From Ampelocalamus luodianensis (lineage: Eukaryota > Streptophyta > Magnoliopsida > Poales > Poaceae), in contig CM070633.1 of the NCBI GenBank assembly GCA_036346255.1, positions 38,517,692-38,581,691 on the forward strand: DNA of 64,000 nucleotides, read 5' to 3'. The position numbers and the translations under genes were made by a program. This document shows, piece by piece, positions 22,172 to 34,786 of the stretch (position 1 is the stretch's first letter; each line of letters begins with the position of its first letter). The notes under the pieces are model-generated. The model saw nothing but the letters and a program-made list of their open reading frames with translations. It was not told the DNA's origin and ran no database searches.

Positions 22172-23515
22172 CAAGAATCTCGGCCAGAGATTAGTTTCTC
22201 GGAGAAGAAAGAAGGAAAATCTGCACGAGGCGATCTTCTCGCTCCCAAGTTGCTTCATCTTCGGAATGGTTTGACCATTGAACCTTAAGGAACTTGATAG
22301 TACGGTTCCTTGTTCTCCGATTGATTCCTCAAGAATACGAGGCAGGATGCTCATGGTAAGGTCAAATTCTCACGCGCATGAGCTTCGAGCGGAGTTTCGA
22401 TTGGGACACGGAGGCACTTCTTGGTGTGAAACATGGAACACATCATGCACCCCCTCAAGTGCGATTGGCGGCTCCAATCATATGCAATTGCTCCAACTCT
22501 CTCGACGATACGATAAGGCCCAACATATCGAGGAGCCAACTTGCCTTGATGCCAAAGCCATTAGCCCTTCAAGGGTGAGACTTTGAGATACACAAAGTCA
22601 TTGGGCTCAAAGCTCAACTCACGGCGGCGACGATCTGCATAGCTCTTTTATACAGGTGGGCGTGTGGCTCATGCGAATCAAGCGAACGACTTTCGGCCTC
22701 ATTGATCGACTGCGGGCAAAAGCGCCACCGCTGATCACGACGGTTCAGCGAGTTCAACGCACTTTCTCCCATACAAAGCCTCAAATGGTGCCATGCCAGG
22801 CGGCACAGCTATTGTTGTAGAGAGAACTTCGGCAAATATGTAGAGCATTTCTCCACTTCTTCCCATAGGAAAGAACACAAGCCACGGAGCATATCTTCCA
22901 ACACTTGGTTTGACTCGCTCAAATCGCCCATCGATCACGAGGATGGCGATCTTGAAGTGAAGGCGGGTTCCCATAGCCTCTTACGGACTATGCCAAACCG
23001 AGAGGTGAAAAGTGCACCACGATCGGAAATAATCGTCTTGATTGCACGTGAAGACTCACAATCCTCGAGACATAAAGTTCGCCAAAGGCCCCTGGTGAGT
23101 CTTCTGAGGAAGAAATGTGCCACTTTAGTCAACACTCGATCACAACCCAAATAGCATCATTCCTTTGAATGAGCCAGAATCCGGTGATGAAGTCCATGCC
23201 AGCGGAATCCCACTTCCATCCAGCGCTGGCAAGGGTGAAGAAGACTCTGAGCGCTGATGCTCGGCCTTCCAGCGACGACACCCGCGTCGCACTCGACCTG
23301 CAACCAGCAAATCTCGCGCTTCATTCGGTCCACGAGAACCTCGGCGAAGATCCTGATACATCTTGGTAGCCCCGGATGAATAGACAAGGGAGAATCATGG
23401 GCTTGCGGAGAATCAAATTCGCAATTCCATGACCTTAGGAACCACAAGACGTTGTCGAGACCACACAACGCCATGTGCTGCGTCCTCCGAAAAAGCGCTT
23501 GGCTGTCCATCCTTG
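22172..23515 (-). pseudogene. pol: RT-3 integrase with C-terminal chromodomain (frameshifted)
   Basis: Minus-strand pieces in order from 23510 down: QAHDSPLSIHPG (zinc-finger His pair), RMKREI, VKAEHQR, the first Asp region near 23210, LTKVAHF, and IISDRGALFTSRF with the second catalytic Asp (about 23030). Further down come the E-containing helix region with a shifted frame, APFEALYGRKC (about 22790), MAPRYVGPYRIVERVGAIAY (about 22540), CMMCSMFHTKKCLRVP, and a chromodomain remnant with RILEES and LRFNGQTI (22200-22340). It reads as a full-length Tekay-type integrase cut by several one- or two-base shifts. Because the motifs are well preserved, part of the damage may be read error. It is the last domain of pol, 3' of RNase H. 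Confidence 0.85.
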
Positions 23516-24130
23516 ATGTTCCTGATTTGCGCGCACACCAACATCACTGTTTGTGCGCCTTGATTTGGTCCACCAAATTGGTTGCACCACCAATGTAGCA
23601 AGAGGCAGGTGCTCGGTCAAACCCAAATTAAGCGCTGAAATTAGAAATGAGCAGCAGCTGCTGCTCTTGGAGCATCAACATGTTGCAATACACCTTCAGG
23701 CCAGTGCATCACATATGACATTGGCCTTGCCCGGATGAGTGCGAATACCCATGTCATAGTCCTTGATCAATTCCAACCATCTCCTTTGCACGAGGGTTCG
23801 GATCTGGCTGGGTGAACAAGTACTAAACTCTTGTGGTCGAATACACCTCACCTGCGGTTACCAATCGTGTAATGCGCCAAATCTTGAGTGCATGGACCAG
23901 CGACCAACTCAAGTCATGAGTAGGATAGTTGAGTTCATGAGGCCTTAATCGCAGCGATGCATAGGCCACAACCTTGCCCTCTGCATAAGAACACAACCGA
24001 GACCGGCGAAGCATCACAATAGATATCGAAACTCTTGTGAATATCGGGGAGAACAAGCCATGGGTGAGGTCAACGCTTCTTGAGTTCTGAAACTCACATT
24101 ACAAGCAGCGGACCACTCAAACTTCTTGTC
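23516..24130 (-). pseudogene. pol: RT-3 RNase H region
   Basis: The most telling piece is RPHELNYPTHDLSW followed by VHALKIWR (about 23940-23870), a hallmark of the RNase H domain in Ty3/gypsy pol. Downstream, the linker to integrase includes the tail around DYDMGIRTHP-like sequence near 23750. RNase H removes the RNA strand during cDNA synthesis. Frameshifts are frequent. Confidence 0.7.
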
Positions 24131-24895
24131 TTTCTTGAGCGGTTCGAGTCATAGGCAGCAATCTTGGAGAAATTCTCGATGGCGGCGATAGTAGCCCGGC
24201 CAAACCAAGGAAACTCCGCATCGGTGACATCGGCTTGAGCTGACCCAAGATAGCACATCACCGACCTTGCTAGGATCCATGAAACCTCAAGTTTGAAAGA
24301 AGAACATGGCCCAAGCGCCACTTCCTTCAACGAACTCGCGCACTGGCTGAATTTGGCACGGTGGTGTTCACGCAACTCTTGCCCAACTACAAGCTTAAGA
24401 TGCTCGGCATGCTCTTCTTCACTCTTGGAGTAGATAAGGATATCATCGATGAATACCACCACGAACCTATCCAAATACTCCATGAATCAGAGTTCATAAG
24501 ATTCATGAATAAAGCGGAGCATTAGTCAAACCAAAGACATGACGTTGTACTGCGTAAAGGCCATAACGCAGTAGCAAAAAGCCGTCTTAGGAATATCCTC
24601 ATACGATCCACGACTTGATGATAGCCCAATCTCAAGTCAATCTTGGAGAAGACTCGTGTCTCGGTCAATTGATCGAAAAGATCATCAATACGGGCAAAGA
24701 TACTTGTTCTTTACAGTCACCTCATTAAGCGGACGGTAATCAACACACATGCATAAGGTCTTGTCCTTCTTCTTCACAAGATATTTGGACAACCCCAGGA
24801 GATGAGCTAGAGCGGATAAAACCCTTCTCTTGCAGCTCACCCAGTTGGCTGGCCAGCTCCTTCAACTCATTAGGAGGCATGCGTCACGGCCTCTT
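24131..24895 (-). pseudogene. pol: RT-3 reverse transcriptase (frameshifted)
   Basis: The active-site block reads RFVVVFIDDILIYSKSEEEH (about 24465-24405); it has the FIDD form of the YxDD box and is intact. Upstream on the minus strand are QEKGFIRSSSSP (about 24830), KKKDKT and a VDYRPLNEV-like stretch (about 24760-24720). The thumb and connection follow down to 24130. It makes cDNA from element RNA, primed by tRNA-iMet. Order and spacing match the RT in RT-1 at 63600-64000. Confidence 0.8.
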
Positions 24896-25149
24896 AGAAA
24901 TAGAGGCGATGCAGGCAGCAACTTTCGATCACAAACTCGGATCTCGAGGCAGGAGGCATCCACGGCAAATCTTCAGGAAAGCGTCGCGAAGTCACACACA
25001 CGTGGGGCGTCGTGAATCTCAATCTTTGGCTTCGCTTCAAGGACATAAAGATGGGGCTCTACCATGGCTACGTGAAACCCAACTTTGTTCACTGAAGGGT
25101 GAGCAGAGGTGAACCTTCACAGCACAATCGATTTTCCCCAGTGTTGGGA
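24896..25149 (-). other. RT-3 pol linker between protease and RT
   Basis: Short region without a firm motif. By position it is the protease-RT connector, with a VPVV.EF.DVFP-type stretch expected here; several frame changes obscure it. Confidence 0.4.
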
Positions 25150-25385
25150 CAACTAATCACATGCCAAGAATCACATCCAAGCGCGCCGAGTCGAGTAGGA
25201 TAAGATTCGCCAAAATCCCACTCCTTGATGTGGATAGGAACATCCCGGCATACTTGGTGGCTCTCATTTCCGAACGGGAGAGCGAATCAGCGGTGGAATC
25301 CCAAAGGAACACGGTGAAACCCACAATCAACAGTAAAAGACCTCGAAATAAGCGAATCACGAGGCCTGAGTCAAATAAAGCGTAG
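25150..25385 (-). pseudogene. pol: RT-3 aspartic protease
   Basis: The minus strand at 25374-25363 encodes FDSG, the DSG form of the retroviral-type aspartic protease active site. About 65 codons on, ANLILLDSARLDVILGM ends the domain with the conserved hydrophobic-hydrophobic-Gly flap/helix motif (about 25160). The protease would cut the Gag-Pol polyprotein. The segment is nearly open in a single frame (25157-25360), so it is one of the better-preserved parts. Confidence 0.75.
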
Positions 25386-26497
25386 GCTGCAAATTAACAA
25401 GGCGTACCCAACACCACGTCGGGTGCCTCTGTGCCTCCTGGTAGAGATATGATTGGCTCTCAGCTCCCCCAAGCCGGTCTTCACGGTCGGTGGGTGACCA
25501 CTCCTGCCTGCGTCCTCCATTGGGACGAGGGCGCTCAGTCTTCTTAGGACAACTACTGCAGCGTAGTGGCCCTTGTCGTGGCGATAAGGCGGTGGCGTCG
25601 GCGCGGGGTTGCGGGAACACCTGCTGCTTGGTCGCAGCAGCGCCTGGCCGAGTCCACGACCTGCGGAGGCGTGTGGGCCAGTCTTGAAGGCCTCGGCGGT
25701 GGTGAAGCCAAGGAATGGGCCACCGGCAGGCCCAACTTCGAGACGAACGAGTGGCTTTGTGCAGCATTGGGCCTCCCACTTGCAGCTTGCGGGACTGCAT
25801 GACGCTCTCGCCTTGTGCTCGGCGATGATGGCCTTGTCCACCAAGGTACGGAAGTCGGGAAGTCCACGATAGAGAGCTTGTCTGAAGCTCCTCGGACAAA
25901 CCCTCCATGAACTTCTCTGCTTGGCCTCATCGGTGGCCACCTCGGCGAGGCGTACCTCGCCAAATGGTTGAACTCATGGAGGTACTCGATCGCGATTGCG
26001 CTGCATTTGACGCAAGGAACTCCCCTTCTTCTTCAGCTTCATCGGGCCGGCGAGGACATGGGCCCAGACGGAAAGTCGGCGGAACTCCTCCCACGAGACC
26101 CGTGTGTCCATGCCGGTGCATGGCGCGGTTTCTCCACCATGAGAGTGCCGCACCACTCCAGCGATGGGATGCGAAAAGTGCGCTCGCTGCTCTGACGCCC
26201 GAGCAACGTTGAGCTTCGCTCAATCGAGACCAGCGACCAATGCGTCGCAAGGGATCTCGGACCGGGAGAAGGTGGGAGAGCTGCGTGCGAAGGAACTCCG
26301 CAAGTCCCCACGAGATTGGTGACCTCCGGATCCAGAGGCACCGAGAGAGTGGAGGTGTTCTGGCGATGACCTCCAACACCCTACTGGTCCTCTGAAGCGA
26401 TTGCGTTCGATTTGCATGAGGACTTCGCCATGGTGGAGGAGGAAGCTCCTCATGGGACTACGGTGATTAGTACGGCGCTCACGTGTCCCCACCATCC
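25386..26497 (-). pseudogene. gag: RT-3 gag (frameshifted)
   Basis: Start near 26495 with MVGTRERRTNHRSP, then LMQIERNR, PPTFSRSE-type capsid start, a WWRN-like capsid stretch (about 26130), FMEGLSEELQ / FRTLVDKAIIAEHKAR (about 25900-25810) and RHDKGHYA (about 25580), the remains of the CX2CX4HX4C zinc knuckle. The capsid order matches the UBN2-type gag of Tekay-like elements. Overlapping ORFs in several frames reflect indels and high GC. It is followed directly by protease. Confidence 0.75.
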
Positions 26498-27079
26498 CGA
26501 TTCACTAAGATAAGTTAGCTACAAGCCCGAGATAAAAGAAGCAAAGAAATGCAAACTCAATAAAGGGCTCGGGAATAACCACCAAGAGTACAAGACCAAA
26601 AATCACCAAATCGACTTCAGAAACGACTAACTAACGTATGGAAGAGCGAGTGTCGTTTGAGAAGACCAAAATTTCAGAACTAAAACACAGCTCAAAGCAG
26701 CCCAAAATCAAGGTATAACCACCTAATATAGTATAGGCATTAGCTAATCTCATATCACTTCTTACCCTTTTATTCCCACAAGTTTTAGTCGAATTATCCT
26801 CTCATTTCCTACCTTATTACTCACCACTAGCTAGCTGTCCAAATTCCTTCCTCCAAGCTCTCATGTTTCTCCCAAAACCAAGTTAATCGATAAAGGCTAA
26901 TTTTTGAAAGGAGGAGAGGAACAACTTTTCAAAACTTAAGTGAGAGTAAGGTGAGATGAGCAAGCTAAGATAGGTAAGGAGTAAATTCGAGAACTTACTT
27001 AAGTTTTAGTAAACTATTTGAAAGTAAGTTTTCAAAGTATCCTAGAGCGACCAAGCTAGGGTTTCTACTATCAGAGTAT
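26498..27079 (-). other. RT-3 untranslated leader
   Basis: About 580 bases with no gene. Blocks such as CTTACCCTTTTATTCCCACA (26762-26781) are shared with the RT-4 leader at 54976. No promoter-like signal is visible. Confidence 0.6.
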
Positions 27080-27093
27080 GGCTCACATACCAA
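27080..27093 (-). other. RT-3 primer binding site
   Basis: Minus-strand reading TTGGTATGTGAGCC is a damaged TTGGTATCAGAGCC, four bases from the LTR end at 27097. Confidence 0.7.
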
Positions 27094-27096
27094 CTT

Positions 27097-30000
27097 TGTG
27101 AGGACTCGGAATATTTAACTAGTAACACTTAACCTCCAAATGGTTCTAGCATTACTAATTAAACATTCTAAGCCTCGATGGACATATGTTTCCAGAATTG
27201 CAACATATCGCATCATCACAAAATTACACATCATTTCCATACAACGATATCACTAAGTTCAATAACAACATAAAGTAAAGTTATTACAAAAGAGAGGCCG
27301 ACCAGGCCAAATAGAATAATATACAAGAATGACAGTGGAAGCAAAATGTGCCATAAGATGGCTAGAACAAAAGTCGGCCGGTTAGCCACACACCCACAAG
27401 GCAACCGACGGGCATCCAAGCTAGTCGCTTACAAACTACCACAACACAGCTCACAAAAAGTGAGGCCCCTCAGGGCTCACCTCCTTCCTCTGCAACAAAA
27501 CAATTAAGCATAGCATCCGAGTACAAAGATTGTCTTTGTACATTAAGGCGACGTGTGGAATAGCGGACCTATTCATAAACTACATGCAAGCTTATTTAGG
27601 TGGAGTTGTATGTCTCATTTGCATGAAGCCAACTTTATTTGCAATAATGTAATATATTTCAAAGCAAGTTTGCAAATACTTTTGTTATCAAAGCAATGTT
27701 AAGTAAAGATACATACAAGTAACCACCAGAAGTGACTATCCCAATAGCCACCACAACATAGCACGAATCCCGATCATTACCACCCATCAAGTTTTAATTT
27801 AAAGGTTGTAGTCTAACTCTTGAAAGACCTCCCCAAGCGTGTCCATAACCTAGGACGAGGCTATTCGAATAGTTTTAACCTGCGCAGGTGTACCAATGTA
27901 CCACACTTGAGACCGCCTTTAAGCCAAAGCACACTTCAGTAGGTAATGCAAGCAGGCTAAGTCCTACGAGGCGGCTTTCCAATATTGTGTATTAGCTACG
28001 GCGCTCGTATGGGTAGAAACACCATACGCTTACATTGCAAGCGAAGACAACAAATCCCATCCCTGTGAAGTCTTTGGACACTACTGTCTCCCAACACCAT
28101 CCCTCCTGCGACCTCCTGCGACCCGACCAATACACGCCAAGTACTAAGTCAAGAGAGGTCCCATACCCTCTGAGTGTGGTTATACGCTAAAATGCTTGGT
28201 TTAGTGTAACAAGATGTTCGGTCCTTGTTGAACTTAGGCACCATTCCATCACAGAGAATCACACCAACATACCATTGTACCCAAGTCTAAATCATTTGCT
28301 TTTAGTTTTAGTTTTCATAAGTAGACATGGCACAAGGTGGAAATCATAACTCATAATAAGTTTGTGTGATCAAGGTTATCGATCAAGTCGATAACCGCCC
28401 ATTTCTACCGGCTAAGCATGGCTAAGCAATTAATTGCAACTACTAAGTGACAAGAGCCCTCCTGAACTCTTAATCACAGCAAGTAACCTAGGCTCATGGT
28501 AGTAGAGGATAATCATTTGCTAAGAAATGCATCTACTAGGCCGCTATTAAAACAAAGTAGCAATGCATACATAGAATTTGTAATCAACATAAATACTTAA
28601 AATACTGGGATTAACATGATCAAACTGCTTGCCTTCTTGCTGTTGCTCAATTGGTTGGAGGATCGTTCTGGGATTACATAAATGTCGAATCCTAAGCGAA
28701 GAGCCAAAAGGACCAAGAACAACCAATAAGACGAGCCACAAATAAACCAATGAGCAAGCAACAATTATCCAAATACGCATTTAAAATTTATACACAAGGT
28801 AGAATACAAATATACCTAGTCATAGAAACTGGAAAAACCTAATTTGGATTTGTGGTGCAAAGATATTGCCTAACAACACATTTTTACCATAATTAGCATT
28901 AGTAAAAATATTTTCTAGAGAGATTTTAAGCTGGAATTTTATGGTAGCTACCTACTGGTATAGAGGTAACCATATAAAATTTCAGGTCATTTGGATTAAA
29001 ATGATTTAGTTATGATTTTCCTAAGACGCAAAAATTAGCATAATACCCTTTCCAGAGCATAAAATATGTTCAAAACTAATTTCTAGAGAAGTATACCAAC
29101 AGAGGGTTTTCTAGAATTTATCAAATATATTATGCATTTACTGAAATTACTTGTGCATTTAACAAGTCTTCAGAATTTTCTAATTGCTAAAAATAGGTAC
29201 TAACTCATTAATCAAGGTTTCATACAATCTTGGACCTATCATCATTTTTACATTAACATTGGGTTGATAACAAATTTATCAAAGTTGGAATCATTCATTT
29301 TGAATATACACGAGCAAGATATGCATTTTCTAACGTTTTATCCATTTTCGGAATATTCAAAATGACAGAAACCAAGTTATTCCTAGTCATACAATTTTCT
29401 GCTACTGGAACATGCTTAAATCCATTTTTATAATGAGCTAAAGTGATAACATAATTTATTCCAGTTGGAATTAACTAAAAAGCAGTTAAAATGAATTAGT
29501 TATGAGTTTCTAAAGTTTTTAGATCATTTTCAGTCGATAAACAATTGCTTACCGAAATACAGAACAATCCAATAAAGGAAATGGCGTGGGCGACTCCAAC
29601 CCTTGATCTAAAATCCTACGGCTCGCCTTGCTGCGAAAATAGCGCCGCAAATACCCTAAAGCCCACCGGTGGATCAAGATCCAACGGCTCGCCGAGTGTA
29701 TGCAACCGGGGCGATGCGGTTTGCCTCGATGAAACGCGGCCACGATCTAAAATGAGCGGCTTGAACCCACATCTAGCCGGAAGGATCTGATTGCACACAT
29801 GATCTCAGTATGGTCGCAAGATGGGCGATCCCGAGATGATGAGGGAACAGGATGGTCCGAATGCACCCACGATCAAGACGCGAGATCTAAAAATGAACGG
29901 TGGGTGATGATCGGAGTTCAAGCGAGGATCGACGACATGTGGGACCGCATGTCGGTGACTCACGATCCGCATCGCCAGCGATTTAACGCACGCCGGTGCC

Positions 30001-31986
30001 GCACGAGGCCCACAAGTGGCGACCGGAGAAGGTTTCAGGCAGATTAAGTGCGAGCATTTTTATTAATCAATGATTAAGCATTAATGATGCCGAACGGTGC
30101 GAGTGAAACGAGAGATTGATTTAAGAGATTGGGCCCACCGGTGTGGCCCAATAATAATGATTAAGACATAATTAACAGCTAATGATTGGTAATTAATGTG
30201 TCCTAATGATCGGCAGATACGGAGCTTACACGTATTGAAACACAAAACCGAGTGGCTTTGCGACTTATGCGCCCGGCGACTCGGCGCGGCGGCGCCCACA
30301 AACTATCAAATGGGTTCGCAATAGTGTTGCGGACCATGATGGTGACCTCGCATGCGGTGGAAGTGCGAACAGCGGCGGCCATGAAAAACAAAGATGAAGG
30401 CCGACTACGGCAAAACACGAAAATAGCAAAATGCTCTGCACGCAGTCAAGAGAAGCGAGTGCCATGACTTCTAGGGACTACATAGGAGCTACCTTAGAGA
30501 AGGGCTCTCCAAAGATGGCGGGAAGACTTGAACACGATGAAGTCCAGTAAGAAGAAGATGAAGTGGGAAATGAGGTTCGAGAGCAAAATGAGTGGAACCA
30601 CATCATTACCACAACTATTATAGCTCAAAGAGGCTCCAAAAGCAAGTAATTGCAAAAGAATCACTACGTGTTTGAGAAGAAAGGGGTGAAACCAACGAAA
30701 ATCTCCAAACTTAAAATTGAGTGATTCCTGCAGATGCAACCCAAAATCAAGTTAGGGGAAATATAAAGGAGGTTGAGGAGTTCAAAAGGGTGCAAGAAAT
30801 GTTGGGGATGAACCATCGGACACCAAGGCACCATTGGAGCTCTACGGACCAACAATGGTGTTTTGAGGTGAGGGTGTTCTTGAGCTCAAACAGGAGAATA
30901 GCTAGGTGTGGTGCAAAGAGACACTCGGAGGACCTAGGAGCCAATTTATAGGAAGGGATTAGGGTTTTTGAGCAAGAACATATGAGCCCATGGTGAGCTC
31001 GGTTCATGGCGCGTGTTGTAGACCACGAAATGAGTAGGAGCAAAGTGAGCATGGTGACAATGGAGGAGAAAGCACATGCGCGTGGCATGCTGCGAGAGAC
31101 GTTGACAAAAGCAACGTGGAGGTGACACATCACGCGCCGCCCGTGCCTCTCGCTCTACTGCCATTGCGCGCATCTCCGAAGAAGCGGAGGAGGAAGAAGA
31201 ACGAAAAAACGAACGGTGACCGTCGGATCGAAAATGGACGGTCCACGATTAAACAAGTTCGGCGGAGCCGATCAGTTGCTCTCAAGGATCCGGGCTGGTT
31301 GGATTGAGATCCAACGGTCCCAAATGATTAACGCAAGCGGAAGGTCCGGATGCTCACATGAACGTGGGCGGGCGATTTGAATCCAACGGCCGATATCGCG
31401 CGCGTTTTAAACCGTGACTCGGTGCGGTTAGGTGGTTCAACCAAGTCAAGTGGCTCGGACTGTGAGCCCACTTGAACCCAATGAATAGTGAATTTGGTTT
31501 TTAGGTTTTTAATTAAGCTGAGACTTTGAGGATTTATTTGGGGTAGCAAAATAACTCCAAAAATTCTGAAATTTTTACAGGAGCTTGCTGCACTGAGACA
31601 TTGACCTTGTGTAAAATTTTCAGAGAGTTTTATGCCTGAATAAACCTCCAAAAATTCTACAAGGCTCTGTTTTAATGTTTGACTGAGAGTCAAATAAGGT
31701 TTGACTGCCTCTAAAAATATTCAAACAATTTCTAAAATTGTGGAATTTTTCAGAGGGTCACATACCACCACAGAGACTTAGGAAAAATATATCCAGAGGA
31801 TGATCATAAGATTTGACAAGATTGTTTTTGAAGGCAGTTTGTATCAAAAGACTTGTGACTTTGCATTTCCATAAGTCTTGTACAATACTTGTGCAATACA
31901 AAGCAGAAACACATGATGTAAGAAAAAGTTTTAATTTCCTCATTTTCTTACATTTGAAACACAAGCCCAAAATTTGGGATGTTACA
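27097..31986 (-). mobile_element. RT-3 5' LTR (right copy, 4890 bp)
   Basis: Runs from TGTGAGGACTCGG (the LTR 3' end read in reverse) to GGGATGTTACA. It is complete, and is the best copy of this LTR. Its U3 has TCCAACGGTCC at 31310-31319 and TATA at 30943-30952; an AT-rich middle lies at 28800-29530. It is followed by AGCCT of the RT-2 LTR, the right insertion border. The matching left border is not present in the window. Confidence 0.85.
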
Positions 31987-32759
31987 AGCCTCTACTCTAG
32001 GTTATGGACACGCTATAAGAGTCTTTCAAGAGTTAGACTACAACCTTTTAAATTAAAACTTGATGGGTGAGTACAGAATCAGGATTCGTATGCTATGTTA
32101 ATAGTGACTATTGGGATAGTCACTTCCAGTGTGGTTACTTGTATGTATCTGTACTACTTTATTACTTTGATAACAAAACAGATTTGCAAACTTGCTTTTA
32201 AAATGTATTACATTATTGCAAATAAAATTGGCTTCATGCGAAATGAGACATATAACTTCCACCTAAATGAGCTTGCATGTAGTTTATGAATAGTCTGCTA
32301 TTCCACACGTCGATCTTGCGGGTACAAAGACAATCTTTGTACTCGGTTGCTATATCTTAATTGTTTTGTTGCAGAGGAGGAAGGTGAGCTGAAGGGCCTC
32401 ACTTTTGTGAGTGTGTTGTGGTAGCTTGCGGGCGACTAGCTTGGCGGCCCAGTCGGTTGCCTTGTGGGTGTGTGGCTAACAGGTCGACTTTTGTTCTAGC
32501 CATCTTATGGCACTTTGCTCCATTGTCATTCTTGTATAATGTTATTTGGCAGTGGCGGCTCTCTTTAATAATAACTTTACTTTATGTCGTTGTTAAACTT
32601 AGTGATATATGTTGTATGGAAATGATGTGTAATTTTGTGATGATGTGCATATGTTGCAATTCAGGAAACATATGTCCATCGAGGCTTAAAATGTTTAATT
32701 AGTGATGCTAGAACCATTTGGAGGTTAAGTGTTACTAGTTAAATATTCGGGTCCTCACA
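31987..32759 (+). mobile_element. RT-2 LTR tail (module copy 2)
   Basis: Second copy of the segment at 15185-15935, ending GGGTCCTCACA before TTGTG. It includes SL3 (about 32104) and SL4 (about 32322). Confidence 0.85.
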
Positions 32760-33206
32760 TTGTGTTAAATTGATTAGTTAAATCCAGTAGTTGCATATCA
32801 TTAGACAAACATTGATCTCTACTCACTGAGCCTAGGTTATTTATTTGTGTGATCGAGGCATTTCGGATGATCTCTCGTCACTTAGTAGATCCGGTCAACT
32901 TGCTTAGATATGCTTAGCTAAGCAGAGAAGCTGGCGGTTATCGACTTTAGTCGGTAACCTTGATCACCTAAAATTTACTACAACTTTATGTTTCAGCATT
33001 TACTATGTTTAATTGCAAAATTAAAAATGAAAATAAAAATGATTTAGACTTGGGCACAATGGGTAAATCCGTGTGATCTATTGGGTGTGTTTGAAAGGTG
33101 CAAAGCCGATTAAGGACCGAGTTACTTATGCCACCGTCTTGAGCATTTTACGTACTAACCACACTAGAGTATATGGGACCTCTCTTGACCTAGTACTTTG
33201 GCGTGT
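32760..33206 (+). mobile_element. RT-1 LTR segment (module copy 2)
   Basis: Second copy of 15936-16367. It ends TTTGGCGTGT, where reverse RT-4 LTR starts, at the same base as in copy 3. Confidence 0.8.
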
Positions 33207-34605
33207 TGAGGAACACGGTTTTATTGCACGTGTCATGTTTAACCATCCACTTGGTCCTAAGAGTACAAATCAAATAAACCAAGCCTCGAGATATGTATAC
33301 TTCCGAGTGCAGATACACACCCGGTTACAAATCATGCATCAATTCCATTCATACACATAGAGCAACAAAGCAACAACCGAAAGACATAGGTAATATAAAT
33401 AGAGTTATTATGGAGAGAGGCCAACCGGCTGAAAGACATACACGTAAGTAAATACACATGAGAAGCAAAATGGCCATAAGATGGCAATAACAAAAGCCAA
33501 TCGGTGTGCCTTTACCCAGGGCAACCAACGGACCACCACTGCTAATGCGTCCCAAAGGCGTAACCTGACTCACAAAGTAGAGGCCCTGAGGCCTCACCTT
33601 CTTCCTCTGCAACAATTTATATTCGCAAAGCGAGATGAGTACAAAACTTGTTTTTGTACTTAGCAAGCCCAGCGTGTGAGATAACGAACTATAATTAGCT
33701 ACATGCAAGCTTTATTTAAGTGGATGAGGCTCTGGACTTATTTTCAGCATAAAGCAAGTTTTCATTTGCAATAAGGTAATAGATTCTAAGCAAGTTTGCA
33801 ATTAACTTTTAATGTTCACATAAAAGAGACAATAATAACAATAGGTAGATGACAACACCAACCTAGAAGTGACTAACCCATAGTCACCACAACAATAGCA
33901 TGAAGTACCCCTTCATACCACCCATGTCAAATTTAAGTTTTTAAAAGGTTGTAGTCTAGTTCTTGTGGGAAATAACCAAGCGTGTCCATAACCTAGGACG
34001 AGGCTATTCGAATAGTTTTAACCCTGCAGGGGTGTACCAATGTACCCACACGATAGACCGCCTTTCCACCAGCCACAGTTAGCATACTTCCTTTGGCATG
34101 CAGGGCACGGCTAAGTCTACAAGGCTTTCCAATGGGCGATGCTAATTAAGACGCCTTACGGGGGAGAAGGATACATTAGGCGGCAACTTAGGACAGACTA
34201 ATGCTCCCCTCGCACACCACAAACACACACAGCACACAGCACCCAGCAGCTTATATAGCACCTCCCAAAGTACTTAGTCAAGAGAGGTCCCATATCCCCT
34301 CGTGTGGTTAGCACGCAATAAGTACTTGGATCAATGGCACAAGTAACTCGGTCCTTAGGGACTTAGGCACCATTCCAATCACCCAAAAGATCACACCAAC
34401 ATACCATTGTGCCCAAGCCAAGATATAATTTTTGTTTTGAGTTTTTGATTTGTAAGTTGGTAAAACACAAGGTTGGGCATAATGGAATAATAATAGCATT
34501 TGTGTGATCAAAATCACCACTAAATGCGATGATCGCCCAATACTACCAATAACTAGGCATGGCTAAGCAATATTCATTACGTAATCTACTAAGTGATAAG
34601 AGTTC
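33207..34605 (-). mobile_element. RT-4 LTR fragment (module copy 2)
   Basis: Second copy of the RT-4 LTR distal part, ending in AGTTC (34601-34605), the RT-5 target site. Confidence 0.8.
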
Positions 34606-34786
34606 TGTAATACCTCGTTTTCATTTAGGAGTTTCGGTTGAAATCGAGTTTAAAATTCACAATTTCGACGTTTCATCGATTCTTCTCGTTTTTGGCACAG
34701 GGCCTTTGGCCAACAAGCCCAAAAGGAGGCCTTGTGGGCCAGGGGCTGACTTGGAGCCCAAGGGGGCAGCCGTGGGGCCCCAAGCC
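34606..34786 (+). mobile_element. RT-5 LTR fragment (module copy 2)
   Basis: Only the first about 180 bases of the RT-5 LTR (TGTAATACCTCG onward). It breaks within the GGCCC-rich stretch and joins RT-3 LTR through the shared word GCCCACAAG. Confidence 0.75.

Noticed and set aside
25371..25940. Independent 189-aa minus-strand protein
   Set aside because: It contains gag words (FRTLVDKAIIAEHKAR, RHDKGHYA) and is a frame-shifted part of RT-3 gag, not a separate gene.
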